Shown here piece after piece: positions 56,694-64,000 of a stretch of 64,000 nucleotides of DNA. Numbering within the stretch: position 1 is the first letter of the stretch; each line of letters starts with the position of its first letter. The DNA is from Shewanella seohaensis. GTDB taxonomy: Bacteria; Pseudomonadota; Gammaproteobacteria; Enterobacterales; Shewanellaceae. A program made the translations under genes and the position numbers. The stretch lies in NCBI RefSeq assembly GCF_025449215.1, contig NZ_CP104900.1, forward strand, positions 682,001 through 746,000, given 5' to 3'. The notes under the pieces are model-generated. The model saw only the letters and a program-made list of their open reading frames with translations. It was not told where the DNA came from and searched no databases.

Positions 56694-57655
56694 GTGACAA
56701 CGCTAAATTAACGCGCAGCAAGTTGCCCATTTCGGGGCGTATCGTGATGTTTTTTATTCGTCATGTGCAGCAAGCCATGGCGAGTATGGGTGAGTTGTGG
56801 CGCAGCCCAGTCTCTTCTCTGATGACGATGGCGGTTCTCGGAGTGAGTTTAAGCTTACCTGCGGCGCTGCAAGTGTTAGTGAAAAATGCCGAGACCATTA
56901 CCAGCTCTTGGAACAGCGCGGCGGAGATTTCACTGTTTATCGATGAAAATCGCAGCGAGCAGACGATTCAAAGTTTACTGACCCGCATCCGAGCCTATGC
57001 CGAAGTGGAAAAGGTGCAGTATATTGACCGCAACCAAGCGCTCGAAGAGTTTCAGCGCCTGTCGGGGTTTGGTGAGGCGTTAGCCTATCTCGATAAGAAC
57101 CCGCTGCCAGCGGTGATTACCGTGACGCCCACTCAGCGTTATTCCACCCCAGTGGGTGCCCGTGAGTTGTTGTCTAAGCTGGAGCGCGAGCCTGAAATCA
57201 GTTTTGGCCGCTTAGATATCGAATGGCTAGAGCGTCTGCAAGCCGTGGTGCGCTTACTCGAACGTACCGTGATGGCGATTGCAGCCCTACTGGTACTCGC
57301 CGTGGTGTTGGTGATAGGTAACACCATTCGCTTAGCGATTATGAACCGTCGCACCGAAATTGAAGTGATGAAGCTGGTTGGCGCCACTGAGTCCTTTATT
57401 CAACGCCCCTTCCTTTATACGGGCATTTGGTACGGCGTCATTGGCGGTGTATTGGCTTGGCTTATCATTAACTTATTGGTTTGGTATCTAGATTCTGCCC
57501 TCGCTGAGCTGCTCGGTTTGTACGGCAGTCAGTTAGAGATGAAGTCTTTGACCTTTACCGAACTGCTACAATTAGTGGGCTTAGCCTCCTTCTTAGGTTG
57601 GCTGGGTTCTTACCTTTCGGTAAGGCAACATTTAAGAGCGATTGAACCCTCTTAA
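56690..57655 (+). CDS. ftsX: Cell division protein FtsX
   Basis: This 321-residue membrane partner of FtsE has four membrane segments: about 45-65, then three near the C terminus (AIAALLVLAVVLVIGNTIRLAIM, WYGVIGGVLAWLIINLLVWYL, LVGLASFLGWLGSYL). A large periplasmic domain (about 70-190) contacts cell wall hydrolase activators. The motif NRRTEIEVMKLVGATESFIQRPFLYTG is typical of FtsX. It is the last gene of the ftsYEX operon. Confidence 0.96.
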   Translation: MSDNAKLTRSKLPISGRIVMFFIRHVQQAMASMGELWRSPVSSLMTMAVLGVSLSLPAALQVLVKNAETITSSWNSAAEISLFIDENRSEQTIQSLLTRIRAYAEVEKVQYIDRNQALEEFQRLSGFGEALAYLDKNPLPAVITVTPTQRYSTPVGARELLSKLEREPEISFGRLDIEWLERLQAVVRLLERTVMAIAALLVLAVVLVIGNTIRLAIMNRRTEIEVMKLVGATESFIQRPFLYTGIWYGVIGGVLAWLIINLLVWYLDSALAELLGLYGSQLEMKSLTFTELLQLVGLASFLGWLGSYLSVRQHLRAIEPS

Positions 57656-57768
57656 TGATCAATCGCTTATCGTTTAAAAATACGAGTAGATAAGGCAAGC
57701 GATGAACTTTTGTTCACTTGCAATGTCTATTCAACGGGGTTAAAAGTAACACCCCAGACGAGCGAAGG

Positions 57769-57797
57769 TTGACATACTCTGTCAATTAGCCGATAGT
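57769..57797 (+). promoter_or_regulatory. Possible sigma-70 promoter of rpoH
   Basis: TTGACA at 57769-57774 is a perfect -35 box. A 17-base spacer precedes GATAGT (four of six -10 matches). It lies about 90 bases before the rpoH start. Other promoters in this 230-base gap are possible. Confidence 0.4.
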
Positions 57798-57885
57798 TCG
57801 TCAGCTCATCCTCAAGGTGTTTTGAGTTAAACCACAGGATGAAATCGACTTATATTTGATAAGTAGTAAGAGAGTAGGAGCGCGA

Positions 57886-58743
57886 ATGACCTTTCAAACG
57901 CAATCAATGGCACTAACAGTCCCTCAGGGCAGCAGTAGTTTAGAAGCTTATATCCATTCAGTGACTAGCATGACAATGTTAGACGCTGAGACTGAGTATG
58001 AGTTAGCCAAGCGTTTGCAGGAAACGGGTGATCTGCAAGCGGCGAAGCAACTGATTATGTCGCACTTACGTTTTGTGGTGCACGTTGCTAAGGGCTACTC
58101 AGGTTACGGTCTGCCACAGGCGGATTTGATCCAAGAAGGCAACATCGGTCTGATGAAAGCGGTTAAGCGCTTCGATCCCGATGTGGGCGTCCGTCTAGTG
58201 TCTTTTGCTGTGCATTGGATTAAAGCTGAAATTCATGAATATGTGCTGAAAAACTGGCGCATTGTTAAAGTCGCAACCACTAAAGCGCAACGCAAGTTGT
58301 TCTTTAATATCCGTAAAGCGAAAACTCGCCTCGGTTGGTTTAGCGATGATGAAGTCACAATGGTGGCAGAAAACTTAGGTGTATCTAAGGCCGATGTGAC
58401 TGAGATGGAATCACGTATGGCGGCGCAGGATCCTGCGTTTGACCTCAGCAGTGATAACGATGATGAGCAGGATTTTGCCCCTGTACATTATCTTGAAGAT
58501 CATTCATCGGATTTAGCCGAAAACATCGAAAACGATAACTGGGAATCCAATGCCCAAGGTCGTTTATTATCGGCCATCAAAACCTTAGACGAGCGTAGCC
58601 AGCATATCCTGCGTGCCCGTTGGTTAGACGATGATAAAACCACACTGCAGGAATTGGCAGAAACCTATCAAGTCTCGGCTGAGCGCATTCGCCAGTTAGA
58701 GAAAAACGCGATGAACAAGCTTAAGGCTTGTATGGAAGCCTAA
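57886..58743 (+). CDS. rpoH: Heat-shock sigma factor RpoH (sigma-32)
   Basis: This 285-residue sigma factor directs RNA polymerase to heat-shock promoters. Region 2 has [39 protein letters not shown] and [19 protein letters not shown]. The RpoH box [12 protein letters not shown] confirms the family. Region 4 holds [37 protein letters not shown]. The ATG at 57886 gives the normal N terminus and follows GTAGGAG. It is separate from ftsX by 230 bases with its own promoter region; a terminator follows. Confidence 0.97.
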   Translation: MTFQTQSMALTVPQGSSSLEAYIHSVTSMTMLDAETEYELAKRLQETGDLQAAKQLIMSHLRFVVHVAKGYSGYGLPQADLIQEGNIGLMKAVKRFDPDVGVRLVSFAVHWIKAEIHEYVLKNWRIVKVATTKAQRKLFFNIRKAKTRLGWFSDDEVTMVAENLGVSKADVTEMESRMAAQDPAFDLSSDNDDEQDFAPVHYLEDHSSDLAENIENDNWESNAQGRLLSAIKTLDERSQHILRARWLDDDKTTLQELAETYQVSAERIRQLEKNAMNKLKACMEA

Positions 58744-58764
58744 TTAGGCTCGGCGTGAGAACAT

Positions 58765-58790
58765 AAAAAACCTGCTACGGCAGGTTTTTT
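58765..58790. terminator. Terminator between rpoH and menE
   Basis: Arms AAAAAACCTG and CAGGTTTTTT around CTACGG form a near-perfect bidirectional terminator between convergent genes. Confidence 0.92.
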
Positions 58791-58814
58791 TGTGGCTGAA
58801 TTTATCAAGAGTTA

Positions 58815-60290
58815 TCAAGATTCGGATTGAATAGCGGCAATAAGTTGCTTGCGATTCACTTTTAAACCGGTTTGCTCGGCATGCTCTGGCCAAGGGTAAT
58901 AGCGGCGCGGTCGTTTAAAGCGAGCGATTTTGTCGGCGAGAAAGACTTCAAGTTCAGCCTCTATTTTACTCATTTCTTGGCTTGTGTTGTTGCCGACAGT
59001 TCCGCTGCGGACAATGTCACCACGAATAATGGCGGCAGGGAGTTGGCTGAAGGTGACGTCAGGCTGAGGAAAGACGATCGCCTCATCTATTAGTGGATGC
59101 AGTTTAAGCGCCGCTTCAATTTCCTCTGGCTGAATGTTTTCGCCACCACTGATAAACATATTATCGACGCGGCCCAAGATCTTAAGATTGCCGTTAGCAT
59201 CCCATTCGCCCCTGTCTTTGGTATAAAACCAACCCTCGGCATCGAGTGGTTTTTCTATTCCCTTATCCGTGAGATAGCCCATAAACAAGCAATCTCCCCG
59301 CACCCAAATCACCCCATCGACAATTTTGAGCTCACGCCCTGGGAGTAATTTACCACTGGTGCCATCGCTTAGCGCTGGGCCTGTGGTGATTTGCGAGCCC
59401 ATCTCAGTCATGCCGTAACTGGTAAAGCTGGCAATATGCCGCTGTTCGAGCTGTTTAAGCAAATCGATAGAAATTGCACCGCCGCCGAGCAGCAGGGCTT
59501 TAATGCTCTTGAGTGAAGCCTGTTTATCGGCGAGTAGATTGAATAACTGTGTCGGCACGAGGGAAGCATGGGTTAAGCCATCGCGCTCGATTTGCGCCTG
59601 CAGCGGGAGAGTCGGATCCGGCAGCACTACCGTCGCCGCCACTAGGGCGCAGCGGTTGAGAATGGCGAGGCCGCCAATATGATACAGGGGTAACGACAAC
59701 AACCAAGCATCACCTGCGACTAGCGGGATAAGACTGCGAGCGCCCTCGGCATTGGCAATGTGATTTGCAAGATTGTGCACGGCCGCCTTTGGAAAACCGC
59801 TGGAGCCAGAGGTTAAAATCACATTACTTGGACGATAAATATCAAAAGCTGTCGCGGCGAGGTCGGCGCTAGGTGCTGCATCGAGACTAAAATCCAGCGT
59901 GAGTTGATGACTGCCTGACAAGGCCAGCGCCGCTTCGCTCCAATAAAAAGGAATGTGGTGGCTATCGATAAGCCCTTGAACTTGCGCCAGCGGAAAACGT
60001 GGCGAGATAGGAAAGAAGATTGCGCCAATATCCACACAGGCCCAATACAGGCAAATCATCTCTAGATTATTGCGGCTGATACATGCCAGTGGTTGCCCTG
60101 GGCCTACGCCGATGCGCGTGAGCTGTTCACCCAAGGCCTGCACCATATGGCTTAAGCGGGTGTAGCTGATGTCTTGCCCATTACACTTAACCGCCGTTTG
60201 TGTGGGTGAGGTGAGCGCCGCGCTATGTAATGGCGAGATACCTTGCTGTGCAATGGATTGGGATGGTGCCAATGTTTGAGATTCGGACAT
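58815..60290 (-). CDS. menE: o-Succinylbenzoate-CoA ligase MenE
   Basis: This 491-residue AMP-forming ligase joins o-succinylbenzoate to CoA in menaquinone synthesis. The ATP-binding motif is NVILTSGSSGFPKAAVHN, the adenylate motif is SYGMTEMGSQ, and the hinge region is GRVDNMFISGGENIQPEEIE. The ending contains FKRPRRYYPWPEH and the Lys in GLKVNRKQL. It starts six bases after menC and is the last gene of the menD-menH-menC-menE operon. Confidence 0.94.
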   Translation of the reverse strand: MSESQTLAPSQSIAQQGISPLHSAALTSPTQTAVKCNGQDISYTRLSHMVQALGEQLTRIGVGPGQPLACISRNNLEMICLYWACVDIGAIFFPISPRFPLAQVQGLIDSHHIPFYWSEAALALSGSHQLTLDFSLDAAPSADLAATAFDIYRPSNVILTSGSSGFPKAAVHNLANHIANAEGARSLIPLVAGDAWLLSLPLYHIGGLAILNRCALVAATVVLPDPTLPLQAQIERDGLTHASLVPTQLFNLLADKQASLKSIKALLLGGGAISIDLLKQLEQRHIASFTSYGMTEMGSQITTGPALSDGTSGKLLPGRELKIVDGVIWVRGDCLFMGYLTDKGIEKPLDAEGWFYTKDRGEWDANGNLKILGRVDNMFISGGENIQPEEIEAALKLHPLIDEAIVFPQPDVTFSQLPAAIIRGDIVRSGTVGNNTSQEMSKIEAELEVFLADKIARFKRPRRYYPWPEHAEQTGLKVNRKQLIAAIQSES

Positions 60291-60296
60291 TGGCGA

Positions 60297-61346
60297 TTAA
60301 TCCTGCTGCGTACTGGCGACAAGTTTAAGTTGATGAAGCTTCAAGCATTGAGACTTGCCGCTTGGCGCGATTAAGTCTTGGCTAAAGGCGGCTAACGTAT
60401 CGAGCCCTGGGATTTCATCGGGCGTCAGTATGGCGGCTAAATGGGCCAAGTCATTGATACCTAAGCTGGCCTCAAGGCTTGAGCTTAAGATACAGCGCAC
60501 GCCATGGCTGTGGGCCTCGTCGATAAGGCGCTGAAGTTTTTCAATACTGCCAAGTAGCATGGGTTTGATGATGAGTGCCGTGAGTCCCTCGTGCATCACA
60601 AATTGATAATCCGGGTCATTGAGGGATTCATCTAAGGCGTAGGGCAGAGGAATAGCGCGATACAGGGTTTGATTATCCTGCGGATGTTGGCAAGGCTCCT
60701 CAATATATTCAATGCTCTCTAGCGGTAAACAGGCGGCAAAATCGAGGGCCTGTTCTAAGCTAAAGCCACGGTTGGCATCTAAGCGCAGCTTTAGAGCAGG
60801 TCTCTGGCCTAAGATGCCATAAACCAAGCTCAATTCATCTTCCATTGAGGTTTGCGCAACCTTCACTTTGAGTGAGTGCACCCCGCTATCAAGACTCGCA
60901 ATGTTAGCGAACAATTCGGTTTTGGGCGCATCCACCGGCTGATAAATCAACGGCACAGTGGCGGTAACTGGGCGCAGCGTATTGAGTTTTCCGCTGAGTT
61001 TGGCATGCAATAGACTCAAGCCAAAGGCAATGGACGGATAAGAGCTCGCTTCGGCCTGCTCGAGCAAGTAATCGATAGGCTGATTTTGTAGCTCGGGCAA
61101 TAGCGCCACTAAGGCCTGTTGTACTTCGTCTAGGCTCTCGCGGCTAAAACCGGACAATGGCTGCTGCTCGATATCAAACCCTGAGAGTGGCGCGATTTCA
61201 ACCAGTTGCTCACTTTCTTCGCCCTCAGTTTGTGCCTTTGCCTGCAACACTAAGCCGGTTCTGTGGTCGATGCGTTGTTTCCCCACGGGTAAAAAGCGGT
61301 CTAAGGGCAGGCGATATAAGTACAAGCTGAGCGAAGTTAAGATCAT
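60297..61346 (-). CDS. menC: o-Succinylbenzoate synthase MenC
   Basis: This 349-residue enolase-superfamily enzyme dehydrates SHCHC to o-succinylbenzoate. The active-site Lys is in LKVKVAQ, metal ligands are in RLDANRG (Asp), IEYIEEPC (Glu) and ALDESL (Asp), and the second Lys is in LIIKPMLLG. It follows menH closely. The frame is intact. Confidence 0.94.
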   Translation of the reverse strand: MILTSLSLYLYRLPLDRFLPVGKQRIDHRTGLVLQAKAQTEGEESEQLVEIAPLSGFDIEQQPLSGFSRESLDEVQQALVALLPELQNQPIDYLLEQAEASSYPSIAFGLSLLHAKLSGKLNTLRPVTATVPLIYQPVDAPKTELFANIASLDSGVHSLKVKVAQTSMEDELSLVYGILGQRPALKLRLDANRGFSLEQALDFAACLPLESIEYIEEPCQHPQDNQTLYRAIPLPYALDESLNDPDYQFVMHEGLTALIIKPMLLGSIEKLQRLIDEAHSHGVRCILSSSLEASLGINDLAHLAAILTPDEIPGLDTLAAFSQDLIAPSGKSQCLKLHQLKLVASTQQD

Positions 61347-61368
61347 ATTTTCCCTAAATTTATCTGTA

Positions 61369-62171
61369 TCAAGTCATCGATTTTTTAAGCTTTAGTGCGC
61401 TTAAGCGGGCGATTAATGCCGCGGGATTGGCCTGATGTATGTTATGCCCAGCCTGTTCAATCTGATGCAAGATGATGGGCTGTTGTGCTTGCCAAGCTTT
61501 TGCTATTGCGGTGAATTTCGCATCTTGGCTGCCCGCAAAAAAATGGCATTCACAGCCAAGGCTTTCAGGTACATCCCAGAGAGAGGCTTGGCGAGCCAAC
61601 GATGTGGCCAAAAAGATCTGTTTTAGTGTCTGCTTGGGATGTTGGTCGAGCAGCGCCGCGCGCTTGGCAATCAAGGCATACCGCGCTTTATCCGACATAT
61701 CGGCAAATACTGCCTGTTGATACCAAAGCTGTAAAAATCCCGACTGCTTAAGCTGAGTAAGCGTTTGGCCCACAGGTTGTCGTTTTTACTGCGTGCGGCT
61801 TGCTCTGCGGTATCGGTTAGCCCGGGATGACAGGACTCTAGCCATAAGCTCAAAACGCGCTGCGGATACGCCTTGGCAAGATGCAGGGCGATGCGGCCGC
61901 CGAGGGAATAACCGTAGAGATAAAAGGATTCAATATCAAGGCGATCGAGGCGGCTGATAATGTCTTGAACACAATGCTCGAAACCATTGGCGAGCGTCGA
62001 TGGCCGCTCGTTCTGATTATCGCCGTGTCCGGGTAAATCGAGGCAGATACAATGAAAATGCTGGCTCAGTTCGGGGATAAGCGGCAGCCAATCGGCCTTA
62101 GTCCCTAAAAAGCCGTGAAGCAGGACTAAGTTTGGCTGCGAGACTTCCCCGTAACGGGCCACGGTTGGCAT
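61369..62171 (-). CDS. menH: SHCHC synthase MenH (frameshifted)
   Basis: This is a 267-residue alpha/beta hydrolase after repair. MenH removes pyruvate from SEPHCHC in menaquinone synthesis. The oxyanion region is LLHGFLGTKADW, the nucleophile elbow is GYSLGGRIAL (Ser), the acid is in the region FFAGSQDAKF, and the base is His in IEQAGHNIHQ. One base is missing in the CCC run at 61769-61771. Adding it gives KNDNLWGQTLTQLKQSGFL and joins the two halves. The exact repair position is less certain here because the run is short. The ATG at 62171 overlaps the menD stop (TAATG), which indicates translational coupling. Confidence 0.9.
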
Positions 62172-63892
62172 TAGCTTTGTTTCACCCATAAATTCAGCGC
62201 GGCGATCTGCTCGCTGGCTTGGTGTTGGCTTACACTGACTTCGATCACTGAGGCGCCCTGATAATCCAGCGCTTCGTGATAACAGCTTTGGAAGTCGGCT
62301 AAATTATCCACTTGATTATATGGCAGATTAAACATGGCAGCGGCGTAACCAAACTCTAAACCATGGCTTAAGCGGTAGTAATCACTGCGCAGTTCCTCGT
62401 TGGGAACGGGCAAGAGATTAAAGATATTGCCGCCGTCGTTGTTGAGAATAATGATCACCAGCGGGCTGGTTAAGCTGCGGGCAATGGCAAAAGAGTTGAG
62501 ATCATGCAGCTGGGATAAGTCCCCAATAATCAAGCTCGTGGGTTTACCTTGATGCGCGGCAATGCCGCAGGCGGTGGCCAGTAAGCCGTCGATCCCCGAT
62601 GCGCCGCGGTTGGTATAAGTGCTGGCCGTGCAACAACTCACTGGGGCGTACATATCGTATAACCGCACGGGCAGACTATTGCCGATAAACAATTGCTGCT
62701 CTAACGGCCGCGTATTGGCAATGGCGCGGATAACCTGCGCTTCACCAAACTCACCTTGATCGATATTACGTACAAATAAACTATGTAATTCATCGTTGTA
62801 GGTGACTAAGGTGTTGGCCCAATTAGCCGAAGAGGAGCGATACCAATTAAGCTGAGCAAATTGCGCGGCGTTGGCGTGCCAAATGTGTTTGGCATTATGG
62901 CTTGGGTCGAGCCTGTCTTGCTGTGGCAGCACTTGCCAGTAACTGTGCCAGTTTTGCTCGGCAAGGTAAGCAATCAAACGCTTAGACAATAAGCGCCCAC
63001 CAAACACCAGCACGCGGTCCGCCTCTTGCAACAGATTGCGCGCCTTTGGATGTTGCAGTAGTTGGTCAATATTGCCGATCGCCGCGGGATGTTGCCGCAG
63101 TTGTGACTGCGCATCGGTCAGCAATGGCCAACCAATTTTTTGTGAGAGGGCGATAAGCTGCGCAGGATCTTGCTCCGGCGTGAGTGTACCGGCGATGATG
63201 ACGCCCTTACCGTGGACGAAACGCATAATGGCATCATCGCTCGGGCTGCTGAGTTGTTCACTCTTACCGTATTGAGTGTAGGGTCTGGCGTGTTGCAACC
63301 AAGTTTGCAGTGGCTTCAGATAAGGCGATTCGCTATCGAGAATGGTGCCACTCATCTCACTCGGATATAAGGGTTCGCGGTACATGCAGTTGATGTGCAC
63401 TGGGCGTGTTTGGTTTGCCACCGCTTCATCGAGGGTTGTGAGTAACATCTGCGGCGCAATGTGCGCATCTGGCGTGGGCAGGTTTACCTGCTGGGCATAA
63501 TTGGCAAAAATCGCTGGTTGCACTATGGCTTGGTTGGCGCCGCAACCGAGTAATTCTGGCGGCCTGTCACCGCTTAAGACAATCAAGGGCACATGGGTCA
63601 ACCAAGCTTCGACTATCGCAGGATAAAGGTTGGCGACGGCCGTGCCTGAGGTGGTGATAATCGCCACGGGGGCGCAGCTGGCTTTGGCTAATCCGAGGGC
63701 CATAAAACCTAAGCCACGCTCATCGAAATGCAAGTGACGTTTAAGCTTGGTTTGCTGAGCCGCGGCTAAGGTTAGCGGTGTCGAGCGTGAGCCCGGCGCC
63801 ATGCAGACATGCTGCACACCAAGACGTGCTAATTCTTCCAGAATAAGTGCGCCCCACATCAGGTTCAGTGTGGCTGTGTTTTCGGTTCGCAT
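62171..63892 (-). CDS. menD: SEPHCHC synthase MenD
   Basis: This 573-residue thiamine-diphosphate enzyme joins 2-oxoglutarate to isochorismate, the first dedicated step of menaquinone synthesis. The N-terminal region has [14 protein letters not shown] and [17 protein letters not shown] (conserved Glu). The ThDP-magnesium motif runs from [12 protein letters not shown] to NNDGGNIF. It is the first gene of the leftward men operon. menF, menB and menA are not in the window. Menaquinone made by this operon is the quinol source for CymA encoded about 10 kb away. Confidence 0.96.
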   Translation of the reverse strand: MRTENTATLNLMWGALILEELARLGVQHVCMAPGSRSTPLTLAAAQQTKLKRHLHFDERGLGFMALGLAKASCAPVAIITTSGTAVANLYPAIVEAWLTHVPLIVLSGDRPPELLGCGANQAIVQPAIFANYAQQVNLPTPDAHIAPQMLLTTLDEAVANQTRPVHINCMYREPLYPSEMSGTILDSESPYLKPLQTWLQHARPYTQYGKSEQLSSPSDDAIMRFVHGKGVIIAGTLTPEQDPAQLIALSQKIGWPLLTDAQSQLRQHPAAIGNIDQLLQHPKARNLLQEADRVLVFGGRLLSKRLIAYLAEQNWHSYWQVLPQQDRLDPSHNAKHIWHANAAQFAQLNWYRSSSANWANTLVTYNDELHSLFVRNIDQGEFGEAQVIRAIANTRPLEQQLFIGNSLPVRLYDMYAPVSCCTASTYTNRGASGIDGLLATACGIAAHQGKPTSLIIGDLSQLHDLNSFAIARSLTSPLVIIILNNDGGNIFNLLPVPNEELRSDYYRLSHGLEFGYAAAMFNLPYNQVDNLADFQSCYHEALDYQGASVIEVSVSQHQASEQIAALNLWVKQS

Positions 63893-63946
63893 AGCAAGAT
63901 CTATCAGGATAAAGATGGGCTTAGTGTAACGTGTTTGGCGGGCAAG

Positions 63947-64000
63947 ATGTATGCCTGGCTTAACAAAACTTGGGTCGACACTGTGGGGGATGAGGTGGAG
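63947..64000 (+). CDS. Possible start of a gene divergent from menD (partial)
   Basis: A plus-strand frame starting with ATG at 63947 is open to the window end and encodes [18 protein letters not shown]. Only 18 codons are visible and no family can be assigned. It is placed where a divergent gene would be expected, but the upstream signal GGGCAAG is weak. Confidence 0.25.
   Translation, partial: MYAWLNKTWVDTVGDEVE

Noticed and set aside
1..64000. Mobile elements, phage genes, tRNA or rRNA genes
   Set aside because: No transposase, integrase, phage structural gene, terminal repeats, or rRNA sequence was recognised, and no cloverleaf was noticed; gene order is that of a core chromosome.

Overview
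The window is ordinary chromosomal DNA from a gammaproteobacterium that looks like Shewanella, close to the S. oneidensis / MR-4 / ANA-3 group. The evidence is a tetraheme CymA quinol dehydrogenase, a GlyGly-CTERM anchored protein, a cox cluster whose subunit II carries extra cytochrome c domains, and gene neighbourhoods such as bioH-comF-nfuA, rsmD/ftsYEX-rpoH, lexA-sulA/plsB and menDHCE. Nearly every gene has a recognisable family. I see no prophage, insertion sequence, integron, CRISPR array, tRNA or rRNA.

Layout, left to right. 1-1331: a PepSY protein, an OmpR/PhoP-type regulator and a sensor kinase cut by the window edge (minus strand). 1691-3358: a choice-of-anchor H surface protein and a peroxiredoxin (plus). 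3415-7588: a chemoreceptor, envZ and ompR (minus). 7957-13780: a very large CHASE/PAS hybrid kinase with a translationally coupled REC-GGDEF diguanylate cyclase (plus). 13839-18991: greB, tex and an LTA-synthase-like phosphotransferase. 19058-22035: a Gln-rich protein and bioH, then divergent comF and nfuA. 22101-26551: an S9 peptidase, a MATE pump and a polysaccharide deacetylase. 26566-35540: an aerobic cytochrome c oxidase locus with assembly factors (SCO, CyoE, CtaA, SURF1, Cox11, subunits III, I and II). 35923-40912: lexA-sulA with paired SOS boxes, divergent from plsB and a tyrP-like transporter. 41045-45276: a two-domain VOC protein, a second chemoreceptor and a periplasmic RNase T2. 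45454-52078: CusAB-type copper/silver efflux with several small metal-binding periplasmic proteins. 52492-58743: cymA, rsmD, ftsYEX and rpoH. 58815-63892: menaquinone genes menD-menH-menC-menE.

The genes join in two respiratory themes. menDHCE makes the menaquinone that CymA oxidises for anaerobic respiration, while the cox locus serves aerobic respiration. A strong CRP-like site lies upstream of cymA and an FNR/EtrA-like site upstream of the cox operon, so both branches appear to be under global respiratory control.

The most striking property of this sequence is technical. Thirteen conserved genes, including lexA, tex, coxB, cusA, menH and a hybrid kinase, are interrupted by about 18 single-base shifts. 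Every one is repaired by adding one base, nearly always to a short homopolymer, and each repaired gene then has its family's normal length. This pattern points to systematic homopolymer-deletion errors in an unpolished assembly, not to real gene decay. I therefore annotate these genes as single coding regions with the shift noted. I found no convincing new multi-gene system. The best candidates for unexplained biology are the small Cys/Met/His-rich periplasmic proteins beside cusAB, the duplicated heme domain of CoxB, and the Gln-rich protein beside bioH.
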